NCBI GenBank assembly: GCA_000620205.1
Contig: JHVP01000014.1
Span: forward strand, 59,352 to 123,351
Direction of reading: 5' to 3'
DNA: 64,000 nt
From: Geodermatophilaceae bacterium URHA0031
Lineage (GTDB): Bacteria > Actinomycetota > Actinomycetes > Mycobacteriales > Geodermatophilaceae
The position numbers were made by a program, and so were the translations under genes. The stretch's first letter is position 1. The number at the start of each line of letters is the position of its first letter. Positions 9,501 through 17,487 of the stretch are shown here, one piece after another. Below the pieces are notes generated by a model. It was not told the origin of the DNA and did not search any database. It worked only from the letters and a program-made list of their open reading frames with translations.

Positions 9501-10631
9501 TCAGCGGCGCCTCGCCCGGGGCAGGCCCGCGACGTCGGGGGCCTCGAAGCCGGGCCGGTGGACCCCGCCGCGGACCCCGCGGTTGGACAGGTGCATCACG
9601 AAGGCCAGCACCCGGGCGACCGCGGTGAACAGCTGCGCGGGCACCTCCTGGCCGATGTCGCAGGAGCCGTGCAGCGCCCGGGCCAGCGGGATGTCCTGGA
9701 CCATCGGAACCCGGCACTCCTCGGCCCGCGCCCGCAGCCGGGTGGCGACCTCCCCGGAGCCCTTGGCGACCACCCGGGGCGCGCCGCGCAGCGGCTCGTA
9801 CTTCAGCGCCACGGCGACGTGGGTGGGGTTGATCAGGAGCACGTCCGCGTCGGCGACCTCGGACATCATCCGGTTCCGGGACATCGCCATCTGGGTCGCC
9901 CGGCGCTGGGCCTTCACGTGCGGATCACCCTCGGAGTTCTTGTTCTCCTGCTTGATCTCGTACTGGCTCATCTTGAGCTTGCTCATGGTCTGGTGACGGA
10001 CGACCAGGTAGTCGGCCAGGGCGATGGCGAGACCGGTGATGCCCACGACGCGGAACATCAGCACGGCGGACTCGGTGAAGACCCGGGTGACCTCCGACAG
10101 CGGCAGCGCGCCGGAGGCCGAGACCAGGTGCTGGGCCTTGTCCGACGTCGCCCAGATGACCACGGCCAGCGCGATCGTCTTGATCAGCGCCTTGATCGAC
10201 TCCCACAGCCCGTGGGTGCCGAACATCCGCTTGAGCCCGGGCAGCGGGTTGAGCTTGGAGAACGTCGGCTTGATCCCCTTGCCGCTGAGCACCACCCCGC
10301 CCTGGGCGGCCGAGGCCAGCGTGCCGACCAGCATCATGCCCAGCGCGATGGGCAGGACCGCGCCGAGGAACGCGACCAGCGCCTGGCCCATCAGCGCCGA
10401 CAGCGCCGCCGGCTGGGGGTCCCCGGCCACCGTGCCGATCTGCACGAAGAGCTGGCGGACCGAGCCGAACGCGCGGCCGACGATCATCGGCAGCAGCACG
10501 CTGGCGGCGGCCGCGCCCAGCCAGGTGCCGAGCTCCTGCGTCCGTGGGATCTGCCCGTCCTTGCGGGCCTGCTTCAGCTTCTGCGCTGTCGGTTTCTCTG
10601 TCTTCTCACCACCCGGTCCGTCCTTGGCCAT
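9501..10631 (-). CDS. flhB: Flagellar export specificity-switch protein FlhB
   Basis: A 376-residue FlhB/YscU-family protein. The N-terminus EKTEKPTAQKLKQARKDGQIPRTQEL is characteristic, followed by four transmembrane helices and the cytoplasmic domain containing the self-cleaving NPTH motif at residues 268-271. Cleavage between N and P switches export from rod and hook to filament substrates, together with FliK. The tail after about residue 355 is Arg-rich and variable. Its ATG directly abuts the fliR stop. Confidence 0.97.
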   Translation of the reverse strand: MAKDGPGGEKTEKPTAQKLKQARKDGQIPRTQELGTWLGAAAASVLLPMIVGRAFGSVRQLFVQIGTVAGDPQPAALSALMGQALVAFLGAVLPIALGMMLVGTLASAAQGGVVLSGKGIKPTFSKLNPLPGLKRMFGTHGLWESIKALIKTIALAVVIWATSDKAQHLVSASGALPLSEVTRVFTESAVLMFRVVGITGLAIALADYLVVRHQTMSKLKMSQYEIKQENKNSEGDPHVKAQRRATQMAMSRNRMMSEVADADVLLINPTHVAVALKYEPLRGAPRVVAKGSGEVATRLRARAEECRVPMVQDIPLARALHGSCDIGQEVPAQLFTAVARVLAFVMHLSNRGVRGGVHRPGFEAPDVAGLPRARRR

Positions 10632-11396
10632 CTACCCGCTCCGGAAGGAGGTGATCGCCTCGAGGCCGGTGTGCATCAGCGCGTCGAGGGCGGGCGGCAG
10701 GAGCGGGAAGGTCAGCCCGAGCAGGGTCAGGGTGAGCAGGATCTTCACCGGGAACCCGAACGCGAAGATGTTCAGCGACGGGGCGGCCTTGGACAGCAGG
10801 GCCAGGGCGACGTCGGCGAGCAGCAGCACCGCGACCATCGGGCCGGCGATCTGCAGGGCGGCCAGGAACATCATCGAGAAGACGGTGACCAGGGTGGAGC
10901 CGAGCTGGTCGGTGGGCATCGAGCCGCCCACGGGCAGACCCTCGTAGGAGGTGACGAAGCCGCGGACCAGCAGCAGGTGCCCGCCGCTGGTGAACAGCAG
11001 CGTGGTCGCCAGCATGTAGTGGAGCTTGCCGATCGAGGAGTGCGTGGTCAGCGACAGCGGGTCGTAGGCCGGCTGGAGCGAGAAGCCACCGGAGAGGTCG
11101 ATCAGGTCGCCGGCCAGCTGGACGGCGGTGAACAGCACCTGGATGACGAAGCCCAGCGCGGCGCCGATGAGCGCCTCGGTGACCGCGCTGACGATCAGGA
11201 AGCCCGCGGTGATCGCCGGCAGGTCGCCGCTGATGTGCGGGAACACCACGACGGCCAGCGCCATGGCCAGCGCGCCCTTCACCGCGGCCGGGATGGCCGC
11301 CGAGTTGAACGGCGGCGCCATGATCACGAACCCGCTGGCGCGCACCGTGGCCAGCAGCAGCGCGGCCAGGGTCGCCGAGGGGACCTGGAGGTCCAC
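10632..11396 (-). CDS. fliR: Flagellar export gate protein FliR
   Basis: A 254-residue, very hydrophobic protein with about six transmembrane helices and the family block LAGDLIDLSGGFSLQPAYDPLS. FliR joins FliP and FliQ to build the export channel. GTG start at 11396; the stop abuts the flhB ATG with no gap and fliQ lies 7 bp upstream, so all three are in one translational run. Confidence 0.96.
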   Translation of the reverse strand: MDLQVPSATLAALLLATVRASGFVIMAPPFNSAAIPAAVKGALAMALAVVVFPHISGDLPAITAGFLIVSAVTEALIGAALGFVIQVLFTAVQLAGDLIDLSGGFSLQPAYDPLSLTTHSSIGKLHYMLATTLLFTSGGHLLLVRGFVTSYEGLPVGGSMPTDQLGSTLVTVFSMMFLAALQIAGPMVAVLLLADVALALLSKAAPSLNIFAFGFPVKILLTLTLLGLTFPLLPPALDALMHTGLEAITSFRSG

Positions 11397-11403
11397 CGCA
11401 GCC

Positions 11404-11679
11404 TCAGCTCTGGCCGAGCAGCCGCGGCAGCGAGTCGAACAGCTGGTGGGTGAAGGAGATGAGCTCCGAGAGCACCCAGTTGCCGGTCACCAGCAGCGCG
11501 ATCGCGACCGCGATCATCTTCGGCACGAAGGACAGCGTCTGTTCCTGGATCTGGGTCGCCGCCTGGAACAGCGAGATCATGAACCCCACCAGCAGGGCGG
11601 TGAGCAGGATCGGGGCGGCGACCTTGGCCCCCACCAGCATCGTCTGCGTGGCGATCTCGGTGACGTCGGTGTCGGTCAC
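11404..11679 (-). CDS. fliQ: Flagellar export gate protein FliQ
   Basis: A 91-residue protein with two transmembrane helices and the family hallmark LVGFMISLFQAATQIQEQTLSFVPK. It forms the export gate with FliP and FliR. GTG start overlapping the fliP stop by 4 bp (GTGA). Confidence 0.97.
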   Translation of the reverse strand: MTDTDVTEIATQTMLVGAKVAAPILLTALLVGFMISLFQAATQIQEQTLSFVPKMIAVAIALLVTGNWVLSELISFTHQLFDSLPRLLGQS

Positions 11680-12539
11680 GAGTAGCTGCCCACCAACGCC
11701 GTGGTGATCAGCGCCCAGCCGTCGACCATCACGAACAGCAGCAGCTTGAACGGCAGCGCCACGACCGACGGCGGCACCATCATCATGCCCATCGACATCA
11801 GCGCGGCGCTGACCAGCATGTCCAGCACCAGGAACGGGATGAAGATGACCAGCCCGATGATGAAGGCGCTCTTCAGCTCGGAGAGCACGAACGCCGGGAT
11901 GAGGGTCAGCATGCTCACCGACGCCTCGTCGGCCGGCTTCTCCTCACCGGACAGTCCGATCATCAGCTTGAGCTCGTCGTCCCGGGTGTTGTCCAGCAGG
12001 AAGGTCTTCAACGGCGCCTCACCGACGTCGTAGGCCTGGGAGGCGGTGATCGAGCCGTCGAGGTAGGGCTGGACGGCGACGTCGTTGATGTCGGAGAAGA
12101 CCGGGCCCATCACGAAGATCGTCAGGAACAGCGCGATCCCGGTGAGCACCTGGTTGGGCGGGGACGACGCCAGGCCCAGGGCGTTGCGGGTCAGCGACAG
12201 CACCACGAGCATCTTGGTGAACGAGGTGACCAGCAGCAGCGCCGACGGCGCGATCGACAGCACCGTGATGGCCAGGATCAGGGTGACGGCCTGGCTCGGG
12301 CTGTTGCCACCGACGTTGATGTCGACCCCGCTGCCGTCGACCACCGGGGCGACCGGGGCCGTGGGCGCGGTGGGCGCGGTCGGCGCCGCGGAGGCGGGGT
12401 CGGCCAGCAGGAACCACAGGGCGACGACGGTCAGCACCAGCAGCGGCAGCAGCCAGACGACCCGGCGACGGCGGGCCGCGGAGACCGACTCGGCGGTCCG
12501 GGGGGCGGCCGGCAGCAGGACCGGGAGCGCGGCGGTCAC
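11676..12539 (-). CDS. fliP: Flagellar export gate protein FliP
   Basis: A 287-residue protein. The N-terminal hydrophobic segment ending in PASAAPTAP looks like the cleavable signal peptide known for FliP, followed by a Pro/Thr/Ala linker. Family signatures are SFTKMLVVLSLTRNALG, PPNQVLTGIALFLT and the C-terminal ALMSMGMMMVPPSVVALPFKLLLFV. The start chosen is GTG at 12539, which overlaps the fliO stop by 4 bp; the open frame further upstream is unrelated in sequence. Confidence 0.96.
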   Translation of the reverse strand: MTAALPVLLPAAPRTAESVSAARRRRVVWLLPLLVLTVVALWFLLADPASAAPTAPTAPTAPVAPVVDGSGVDINVGGNSPSQAVTLILAITVLSIAPSALLLVTSFTKMLVVLSLTRNALGLASSPPNQVLTGIALFLTIFVMGPVFSDINDVAVQPYLDGSITASQAYDVGEAPLKTFLLDNTRDDELKLMIGLSGEEKPADEASVSMLTLIPAFVLSELKSAFIIGLVIFIPFLVLDMLVSAALMSMGMMMVPPSVVALPFKLLLFVMVDGWALITTALVGSYS

Positions 12540-12982
12540 CGGCGCACCGTCCGCTCGCGGAGTTCCTGCACCACCGATGTCCAGGTGCCGCGGTCGAGGA
12601 CCGAGCCGGCCAGCGCACCACCGGAGCGGGCGGGCAGCGCCGGCCGACGGGTCAGCACCCCGGTGGCCGGGTCGTCGTCCACGCCGGCCGGGCCGGTGGT
12701 GGCCGAGCGGGCGAGCTGCGCGTCCAGCGCGGCCGACAGCTCCTCGTCCTCGACCTCGGCCAGCAGGGTGACCTGCTCCTCGGTGGCGCCGACGACCAGC
12801 ACCCGGCCGGCGACCCGGAGGACCGACACGCTGCTCGCCCGGCCCATGCGCTGGCGGGCGACGACCTCGATGACGCCGGTCGCCCCACCCAGACCGCGCT
12901 TCTTGGCGACCCGGCCGGCGAACAGCAGCACCGCGGCGATGAATGCCAGGCACAGCACCAGGCGCAGGATCATCCAGGTCAC
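12536..12982 (-). CDS. fliO: FliO-like flagellar biosynthesis protein
   Basis: A 148-residue protein with one N-terminal transmembrane helix (about residues 3-22), the basic stretch RVAKKRG, then a small beta-rich domain with VEVVARQRMGRASSVSVLRVAGRVLVVGATEEQVTLL, the FliO pattern. FliO assists assembly of the FliP ring. The C-terminal 60 residues are poorly conserved. GTG start overlapping the fliN stop by 4 bp. Confidence 0.9.
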   Translation of the reverse strand: MTWMILRLVLCLAFIAAVLLFAGRVAKKRGLGGATGVIEVVARQRMGRASSVSVLRVAGRVLVVGATEEQVTLLAEVEDEELSAALDAQLARSATTGPAGVDDDPATGVLTRRPALPARSGGALAGSVLDRGTWTSVVQELRERTVRR

Positions 12983-13725
12983 GACGCCGGCGTCCCGTAC
13001 TCGGTGGCGTCGGTGACGATCTCGCTGATCCGCAGCCCGAAGTCCTCATCGACGACGACGATCTCGCCGCGGGCGATCAGCGTGCCGTTGACCAGCAGGT
13101 CGGCCGGTGCCCCGGCGGCGCGGTCCAGCTCGATGACCTCGCCGGGGTGCAGGGAGAGCAGCTCGGACACCGTCATCCGGGTGCGGCCGATCTCGACGGT
13201 GACCTCCATGGCCACGTTGCGCAGCAGGTCCAGGCTGCCGCGGCGCTCGCGCGGCTGCGGCAGGGTCACCTGCAGCGCCAGGGTGGCGGACACCTCGCCA
13301 TTGGCGACCAGCGGCACGGCGAGGAAGACGCCCTTGTCCCGGAGCCCGTCCAGCGCGGCGACGACGTCCTCGACCCGCTCGGCGGCGACCCGCACCCGGC
13401 CCAGCGCACTGGCGGCCGCCTCGAGCGCGGGGCGCAGGGCGGTGGCGACGTCCATGGCGCCGACGGGGGAGTTGGTCAGCGCGCCGACGATCTCCTCCGA
13501 CAGCACCAGCACGATGTCGCCGCTGACCTCACCGCCGAGCGCCGCGGTGACCGCGGCGCCGGGCGCGGGCGGGAGCGGGACCGACTCGGGGTCGGCGACC
13601 GTGTCCCCGGGGCGCAGGTCCAGCTCGGCGGGCATCGCGGCGGCCGCGGCCCGCGCCGCGGCCGCGACGGCCGTGGCGATGGTCTCGGAGTCCGACGAAC
13701 GGTCAGTGCCGAAGGCGGTGGTCAT
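12979..13725 (-). CDS. fliN: Flagellar motor switch protein FliN
   Basis: A 248-residue protein. The last ~80 residues are a SpoA/FliN domain (VTVEIGRTRMTVSELLSLHPGEVIELDR, VNGTLIARGEIVVVDEDFGLRI). The first ~150 residues resemble the CheC/FliY-like or FliM middle module (SEEIVGALTNSPVG), so the protein has a FliY-like long form rather than the ~100-residue Gram-negative FliN. Catalytic CheC phosphatase residues were not identified. Its ATG overlaps the fliM stop by 4 bp. Confidence 0.92.
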   Translation of the reverse strand: MTTAFGTDRSSDSETIATAVAAAARAAAAAMPAELDLRPGDTVADPESVPLPPAPGAAVTAALGGEVSGDIVLVLSEEIVGALTNSPVGAMDVATALRPALEAAASALGRVRVAAERVEDVVAALDGLRDKGVFLAVPLVANGEVSATLALQVTLPQPRERRGSLDLLRNVAMEVTVEIGRTRMTVSELLSLHPGEVIELDRAAGAPADLLVNGTLIARGEIVVVDEDFGLRISEIVTDATEYGTPAS

Positions 13726-14696
13726 GCGCTTTCCTTCCCGCTGGTCGCGGTGTCGGGGACGATCTCGGCCGCCAGGCGGCGCCGGTGGTTGCTCGGGAGC
13801 GCGTGCGCGAAGATGACGTCGTTGGTCGTGACCTCCAGCGGGCTGTCCTGCGCGTGACGCAGCAGCAGTACGTCACCGACCGCGAGGGACAGCAGGTCGC
13901 CGGAGGGGACCTCGAGCGGGTTGAACCGGACGCTGACGTCCACCGGGACCTCGGCCAGCCGCTCCTTCAGCGCCTCGGCGGCGCGTTGCCGCTTGTGCTT
14001 CGCGGAGTCCGACAGCTGCGGCGAGGCGGCGTTGTTCAGCGAGGCGGCGAAGGAGGAGAACGGCAGCACCAGCGTCGCCTCGGGCTCGCGGGCGCCGATG
14101 CGCATCGAGTAGGTCGCGACCATGACCGTCTCCGAGCCCGCGGCGGCCTGGGCCAGCTGCGGGTTGTACTCGACCCCGTCGAGCACCGGGGCCAGCGGCG
14201 TGATGTGCGCGAAGGCGTCCGCCAGCTCGCCGAGCAGCCGCTCCAGCAGGTGGCTGGTGATGGCGCTCTCCATCGCGGTCATCGGCCGGACCGGCTGGTC
14301 GCCGGCGCCGGCACCGCCGAGCATGTGGTCGACGATGGCCATGGCGGTGTCCAGCGGGTAGGCCAGCACGCCCTTGCCCGGCAGGGGCTCGAGGGTGAAG
14401 GTCGCCACGAAGTAGGACAGCGGCAGCGTGGCGATGTAGTCGTCGTAGGAGTACTGCTCGATCCCGACGAGCTCCATCCGGGCGCCGGTGCGCAACATCG
14501 ACGTCAAGGTCGTCGTCGCCTGGCGGGCGAAGGTCTCCTGCGCGATCTGCAGGATCCGGACGTGCTCACGGGAGAGCTTCGTGGGGCGGCGGAAGTCGTA
14601 GGTGCGCGGCTGACGCCGCCGCGAGCGGCCCTGTCCCTCGGGGGTGCGGGGGGCAGGCACGCTCGGCGCGTCGGCCACGATGTCGGACAAGCTCAC
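13722..14696 (-). CDS. fliM: Flagellar motor switch protein FliM
   Basis: A 324-residue protein from GTG 14696, chosen because GAGGA lies 6 bases before it and it yields MSLSDIV, close to the usual FliM N-terminal CheY-binding peptide. An in-frame ATG at 14708 would add four residues. The middle domain begins YDFRRPTKLSREHVRILQIAQETFARQ, includes MLGGAGAGD, and ends in a C-terminal SpoA domain. FliM couples chemotaxis signals to the FliG rotor. A 152-bp gap with a perfect 16-bp hairpin separates it from fliL. Confidence 0.94.
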   Translation of the reverse strand: MSLSDIVADAPSVPAPRTPEGQGRSRRRQPRTYDFRRPTKLSREHVRILQIAQETFARQATTTLTSMLRTGARMELVGIEQYSYDDYIATLPLSYFVATFTLEPLPGKGVLAYPLDTAMAIVDHMLGGAGAGDQPVRPMTAMESAITSHLLERLLGELADAFAHITPLAPVLDGVEYNPQLAQAAAGSETVMVATYSMRIGAREPEATLVLPFSSFAASLNNAASPQLSDSAKHKRQRAAEALKERLAEVPVDVSVRFNPLEVPSGDLLSLAVGDVLLLRHAQDSPLEVTTNDVIFAHALPSNHRRRLAAEIVPDTATSGKESA

Positions 14697-14741
14697 GCAT
14701 GTCCTCATCGGCGGGGGCCCGGTCGACCCTGACCGCCGGTG

Positions 14742-14776
14742 ACCAGCCGGTGCCGGCGGTGCCGGCACCGGCTGGT
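14742..14776 (-). terminator. Perfect 16-bp hairpin between fliL and fliM
   Basis: Arms 14742-14757 and 14761-14776 are perfect inverted repeats with a 3-nt loop. It lies inside the operon between two genes that must be made together, has no T-run, and so may be a partial terminator or an RNA-processing and stability element. Confidence 0.6.
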
Positions 14777-14848
14777 GCAGCTGCGCCCTGGTGGGGGCGC
14801 CGGGGGAGGAGCGTCAGCTGAGGACGCGCCCGTGAGGTGCTCGAACTG

Positions 14849-15313
14849 CTACTGCGTGACGTACTCGGTGAGGTACACGTCCATGACCTCGTCGTGGTAC
14901 GCGTGGACGACGGCTTCGGTGAAGGCGGCCATCATCGCCTCGCGGTTGGTCTGCACGTCGGTCAGCGAGGCTCCGGAGAACTGGCTGATCGCGATGTCCA
15001 GCGCCTTGGAGCCGTCCTGCACGGTGCCGCCGTGACCGCCGCCCTCGTCGAAGGCGACGGTGTACTGCAGCGTGAACCCGAGCTTCAGGTAGCTGCCGCC
15101 GGCGAGGTTGATGGCGACCGGCTCGACGGCCAGCACGGAGCCGGCTTCCGGTGCCGGCTCGGCCTCGGCCGACCCGCCGCTGAAGACGAAGAAGTACGCC
15201 GCGGCGCCGAGCGCCAGGACGGCGACCAGCCCGATGATCAGCAGCTTCTTCTTGCCGCCCTTGGGGGCGTCCTCCTCCTCGGGTGCGTTCTTCTCCTGCT
15301 GCTTCTTCTTCAT
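14849..15313 (-). CDS. fliL: Flagellar basal body-associated protein FliL
   Basis: A 154-residue protein: charged cytoplasmic N-terminus (KKKQQEKNAPEEEDAPKGGKKK), one transmembrane helix at about residues 24-44, then a periplasm-facing FliL domain (VLAVEPVAINLAGGSYLKLGFTLQY) with the typical end HAYHDEVMDVYLTEYVTQ. FliL supports stator function. ATG overlaps the motB stop by 4 bp. Confidence 0.95.
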   Translation of the reverse strand: MKKKQQEKNAPEEEDAPKGGKKKLLIIGLVAVLALGAAAYFFVFSGGSAEAEPAPEAGSVLAVEPVAINLAGGSYLKLGFTLQYTVAFDEGGGHGGTVQDGSKALDIAISQFSGASLTDVQTNREAMMAAFTEAVVHAYHDEVMDVYLTEYVTQ

Positions 15314-16278
15314 CCGTGGCCTCCCTCGGAGTCGGTGCCGTCCTGGCCGGCGGTGGTCGTGCTGGTGGTCCCGTGCGCCGCGGCCTCGATGCCGGGAAGC
15401 AGGGCGTTGGCGTCGGCCGAGGCCGTGGACAGGACGACGATGTCGACCCGCCGGTTGACGGCGACGTAGCTGGGGTCGGAGTCGGGCACCAGCGGCCGGG
15501 TGCTGCCGTAGCCGGCGGCCGACATCCGGTCCTCGGGGACGCCGTCGGCCTCGGACAGGTGGCGCAGCACCGTGGTGGCGCGGACCGCGGAGAGCTCCCA
15601 GTTGGACGGCCACGGGCCGCCCTTGGTGACCGGCAGCGAGTTGGCGTGGCCCTCGACCCGGACCTGGTTGGGCAGCCGGGCGATCGTCGGGGCCATCGCG
15701 TCGAGCACGGTGACGCCGCTGCCCAGCAGCGCGGCGGACTCGGGGGCGAAGAGCACCGGGTCCGACACCACGTGCACGACCAGGCCGCGCTCGTCGATGA
15801 CGAACTGGGCCGCGCCGGACTGCCCGGCGGCGGCCAGCGCCTGCTGCAGCGCCTGCTCGGCCTGGGACAGCTGGTCGTAGGCCGCCTTGGCCTCGGCCGC
15901 GGTCTGCTGCGCCGCCTGGGCCGCGGCCGCCTCGGCCGCCGCCTTCTCCGCGTCGGTCTGCGCGGTGCCGTCGATGGTCGCGTCCTCGGCGACCTGCACC
16001 GGCTTCAGCGGGCTCTCGCTGTCCGCGTCGATCGCCGCGCCGTCGTTGAGGATCGTGACCGGCGCGCCGAAGCCCTCCTGCAGGCCGTGCGAGAACGCCG
16101 TGAACTTCACCAGGTCGACCTGGCTCATCGCGAAGAGCACGACGAAAAGGGCGAACAGCAGGGTCAGCATGTCGGCGTAGGAGACGAGCCACCTCTCGTG
16201 GTTCTCGTGCTCCTCCTCCTCGTGCTTCTTGGGCCGGCGGCCCTTGGGAGCGTGGCCGTGCCCGGAGTTCTTGCTCAT
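15310..16278 (-). CDS. motB: Flagellar stator protein MotB
   Basis: A 322-residue protein. The single transmembrane helix WLVSYADMLTLLFALF carries the proton-binding Asp36, equivalent to Asp32 of E. coli MotB. An Ala/Glu-rich helical linker follows (about 105-150), then an OmpA-like peptidoglycan-binding domain (VEGHANSLPV, SAVRATTVLRHL, GYGSTRPLVPDSDPSYVAVNRRVDI). A His/Glu-rich N-terminal patch precedes the helix. Coupled to motA by a 4-bp overlap. Confidence 0.97.
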   Translation of the reverse strand: MSKNSGHGHAPKGRRPKKHEEEEHENHERWLVSYADMLTLLFALFVVLFAMSQVDLVKFTAFSHGLQEGFGAPVTILNDGAAIDADSESPLKPVQVAEDATIDGTAQTDAEKAAAEAAAAQAAQQTAAEAKAAYDQLSQAEQALQQALAAAGQSGAAQFVIDERGLVVHVVSDPVLFAPESAALLGSGVTVLDAMAPTIARLPNQVRVEGHANSLPVTKGGPWPSNWELSAVRATTVLRHLSEADGVPEDRMSAAGYGSTRPLVPDSDPSYVAVNRRVDIVVLSTASADANALLPGIEAAAHGTTSTTTAGQDGTDSEGGHG

Positions 16279-17045
16279 GCCGCCTCGCGCTGCTGTTCAC
16301 TCGGCGGCACGAGCGAGGAGAGCTTGGCCCGGACGGTGCGCGGGCTGGTGCCGGCCTGGATCTCCGCGATCCCCTCGACCAGCAGCTCCATCGCGGCCGC
16401 CTGCAGCTCGCTGGTGCGGGTGACCTTCGCGCCCATCGGCAGCCAGAACACGTTGGCCGAGAGCACGCCCCACAGGGTGGCGACGAAGGCGCTGGCGATC
16501 AGCGGGCCGATGGACTCCGGGTCCTGGAGGTTCTCCATGACGTGGATCAGCCCGATGACGGTGCCGATGATCCCGATGGTGGGGGCGTAGCCGCCCATGG
16601 CGTTGAAGAACTTCGCGGCGGTCTTGTCCTCGGACTTCTTCGCCGCGATCTCGCCCTCGAGGATGGTGCGCAGGTCCTCCGGGTCGGTGCCGTCGATGCT
16701 CATCTGCAGCCCGCGCTTGAGGAACGGGTCGTCGATGTTCTTGACCTCGGCCTCGAGGGCCAGCAGGCCCTCCTTGCGGGCCTTCTCGGCCAGGCTGACC
16801 AGGGTCTGGATGCGCTCGCTGACCGACGGGAGGGCCGGCGGCATCAGCGCCAGCTTGAACCAGCCGCCGATCTTCTTGACGTCGTTCATCGAGATGCCGC
16901 TGATGGCCGCACCGAAGGTGCCGCCGAAGACGAGGACCAGCGGCGGGATGAGGATGATCGCCATCGGGGACGAGCCCTCGAGGATCATCGTCAGCAGGAT
17001 CGCGCCCATCGCCAGGGCGATGCCGATCAGGGTGGCCGGGTCCAT
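16275..17045 (-). CDS. motA: Flagellar stator protein MotA
   Basis: A 256-residue protein with four transmembrane helices, the large cytoplasmic loop with charged residues (EKARKEGLLALEAEVKNIDDPFLKRGLQM) and the conserved third helix GGYAPTIGIIGTVIGLIHVMENLQDP with the proline needed for torque generation. It forms the proton channel with MotB. Proton versus sodium use cannot be decided safely from sequence alone. It starts 3 bp after the flbD stop. Confidence 0.97.
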   Translation of the reverse strand: MDPATLIGIALAMGAILLTMILEGSSPMAIILIPPLVLVFGGTFGAAISGISMNDVKKIGGWFKLALMPPALPSVSERIQTLVSLAEKARKEGLLALEAEVKNIDDPFLKRGLQMSIDGTDPEDLRTILEGEIAAKKSEDKTAAKFFNAMGGYAPTIGIIGTVIGLIHVMENLQDPESIGPLIASAFVATLWGVLSANVFWLPMGAKVTRTSELQAAAMELLVEGIAEIQAGTSPRTVRAKLSSLVPPSEQQREAA

Positions 17046-17048
17046 CGG

Positions 17049-17336
17049 TCAGCGCTCCTCGCGCGAGGGGAAGCGGACGACGGAGGCGTCCGTGGCCGCT
17101 TCGGTGATCTGGGGGACCGGCGGGCGGTACTCACCGCGGTCCATCTGAAAGGCGACGGCCTGGATGCCCGCGCGGTAGTCGCGGATCTCCCGGACCACCT
17201 CGTCGACGGTCTCGACGACGACGTACTTGGTGTCGTCGAGCAGCGTGATGACGGTGTCGGGGTGCCCCTCCACGCGCTGCACGAGCTCGGCGTTAAGCAC
17301 GAAGTGCTCGCCGTTGAGGCGCGTCAGACGGATCAC
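17049..17336 (-). CDS. flbD: FlbD family flagellar protein
   Basis: A 95-residue protein. It begins MIRLTRLNGEHFVLNAELVQRVEGHPDTVITLLDD, which is the FlbD/SwrD signature. The start at GTG 17336 is preferred because GAGGA lies 8 bases before it and FlbD proteins begin this way; a GTG five codons earlier lacks a ribosome site. SwrD is reported to increase motor torque in Bacillus, consistent with its place directly before motAB. The C-terminal 30 residues are variable. Confidence 0.9.
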   Translation of the reverse strand: MIRLTRLNGEHFVLNAELVQRVEGHPDTVITLLDDTKYVVVETVDEVVREIRDYRAGIQAVAFQMDRGEYRPPVPQITEAATDASVVRFPSREER

Positions 17337-17435
17337 GGGAGCGGTCCTCACAGGGTCGGGGTGGCGGTCGCCGTGCGCGGCGTCGTCGCCGTCGCACTGC
17401 AGTCATCGGCGCGTCGACGCCGGTCCTTGAGCGGG

Positions 17436-17469
17436 CCGGCCCGGTCACCCCGCGAGGTGACCGGGCCGG
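17436..17469 (-). terminator. 14-bp hairpin between flgE and flbD-motAB
   Basis: Arms 17436-17449 and 17456-17469 pair perfectly around a 6-nt loop, 19 bp after the flgE stop and about 100 bp before flbD. There is no T-run. It divides hook genes from stator and switch genes within the operon. Confidence 0.6.
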
Positions 17470-17487
17470 GTGGAGCGGGGCTGGCCG

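Noticed and set aside
4172..11453. Plus-strand open frames of more than 1000 codons opposite flhF, flhA, flhB and fliR
   Set aside because: They are antisense shadows caused by high GC and the repeat array; translations are Arg/Gly/Pro/His noise, and the opposite strand encodes clear flagellar proteins.
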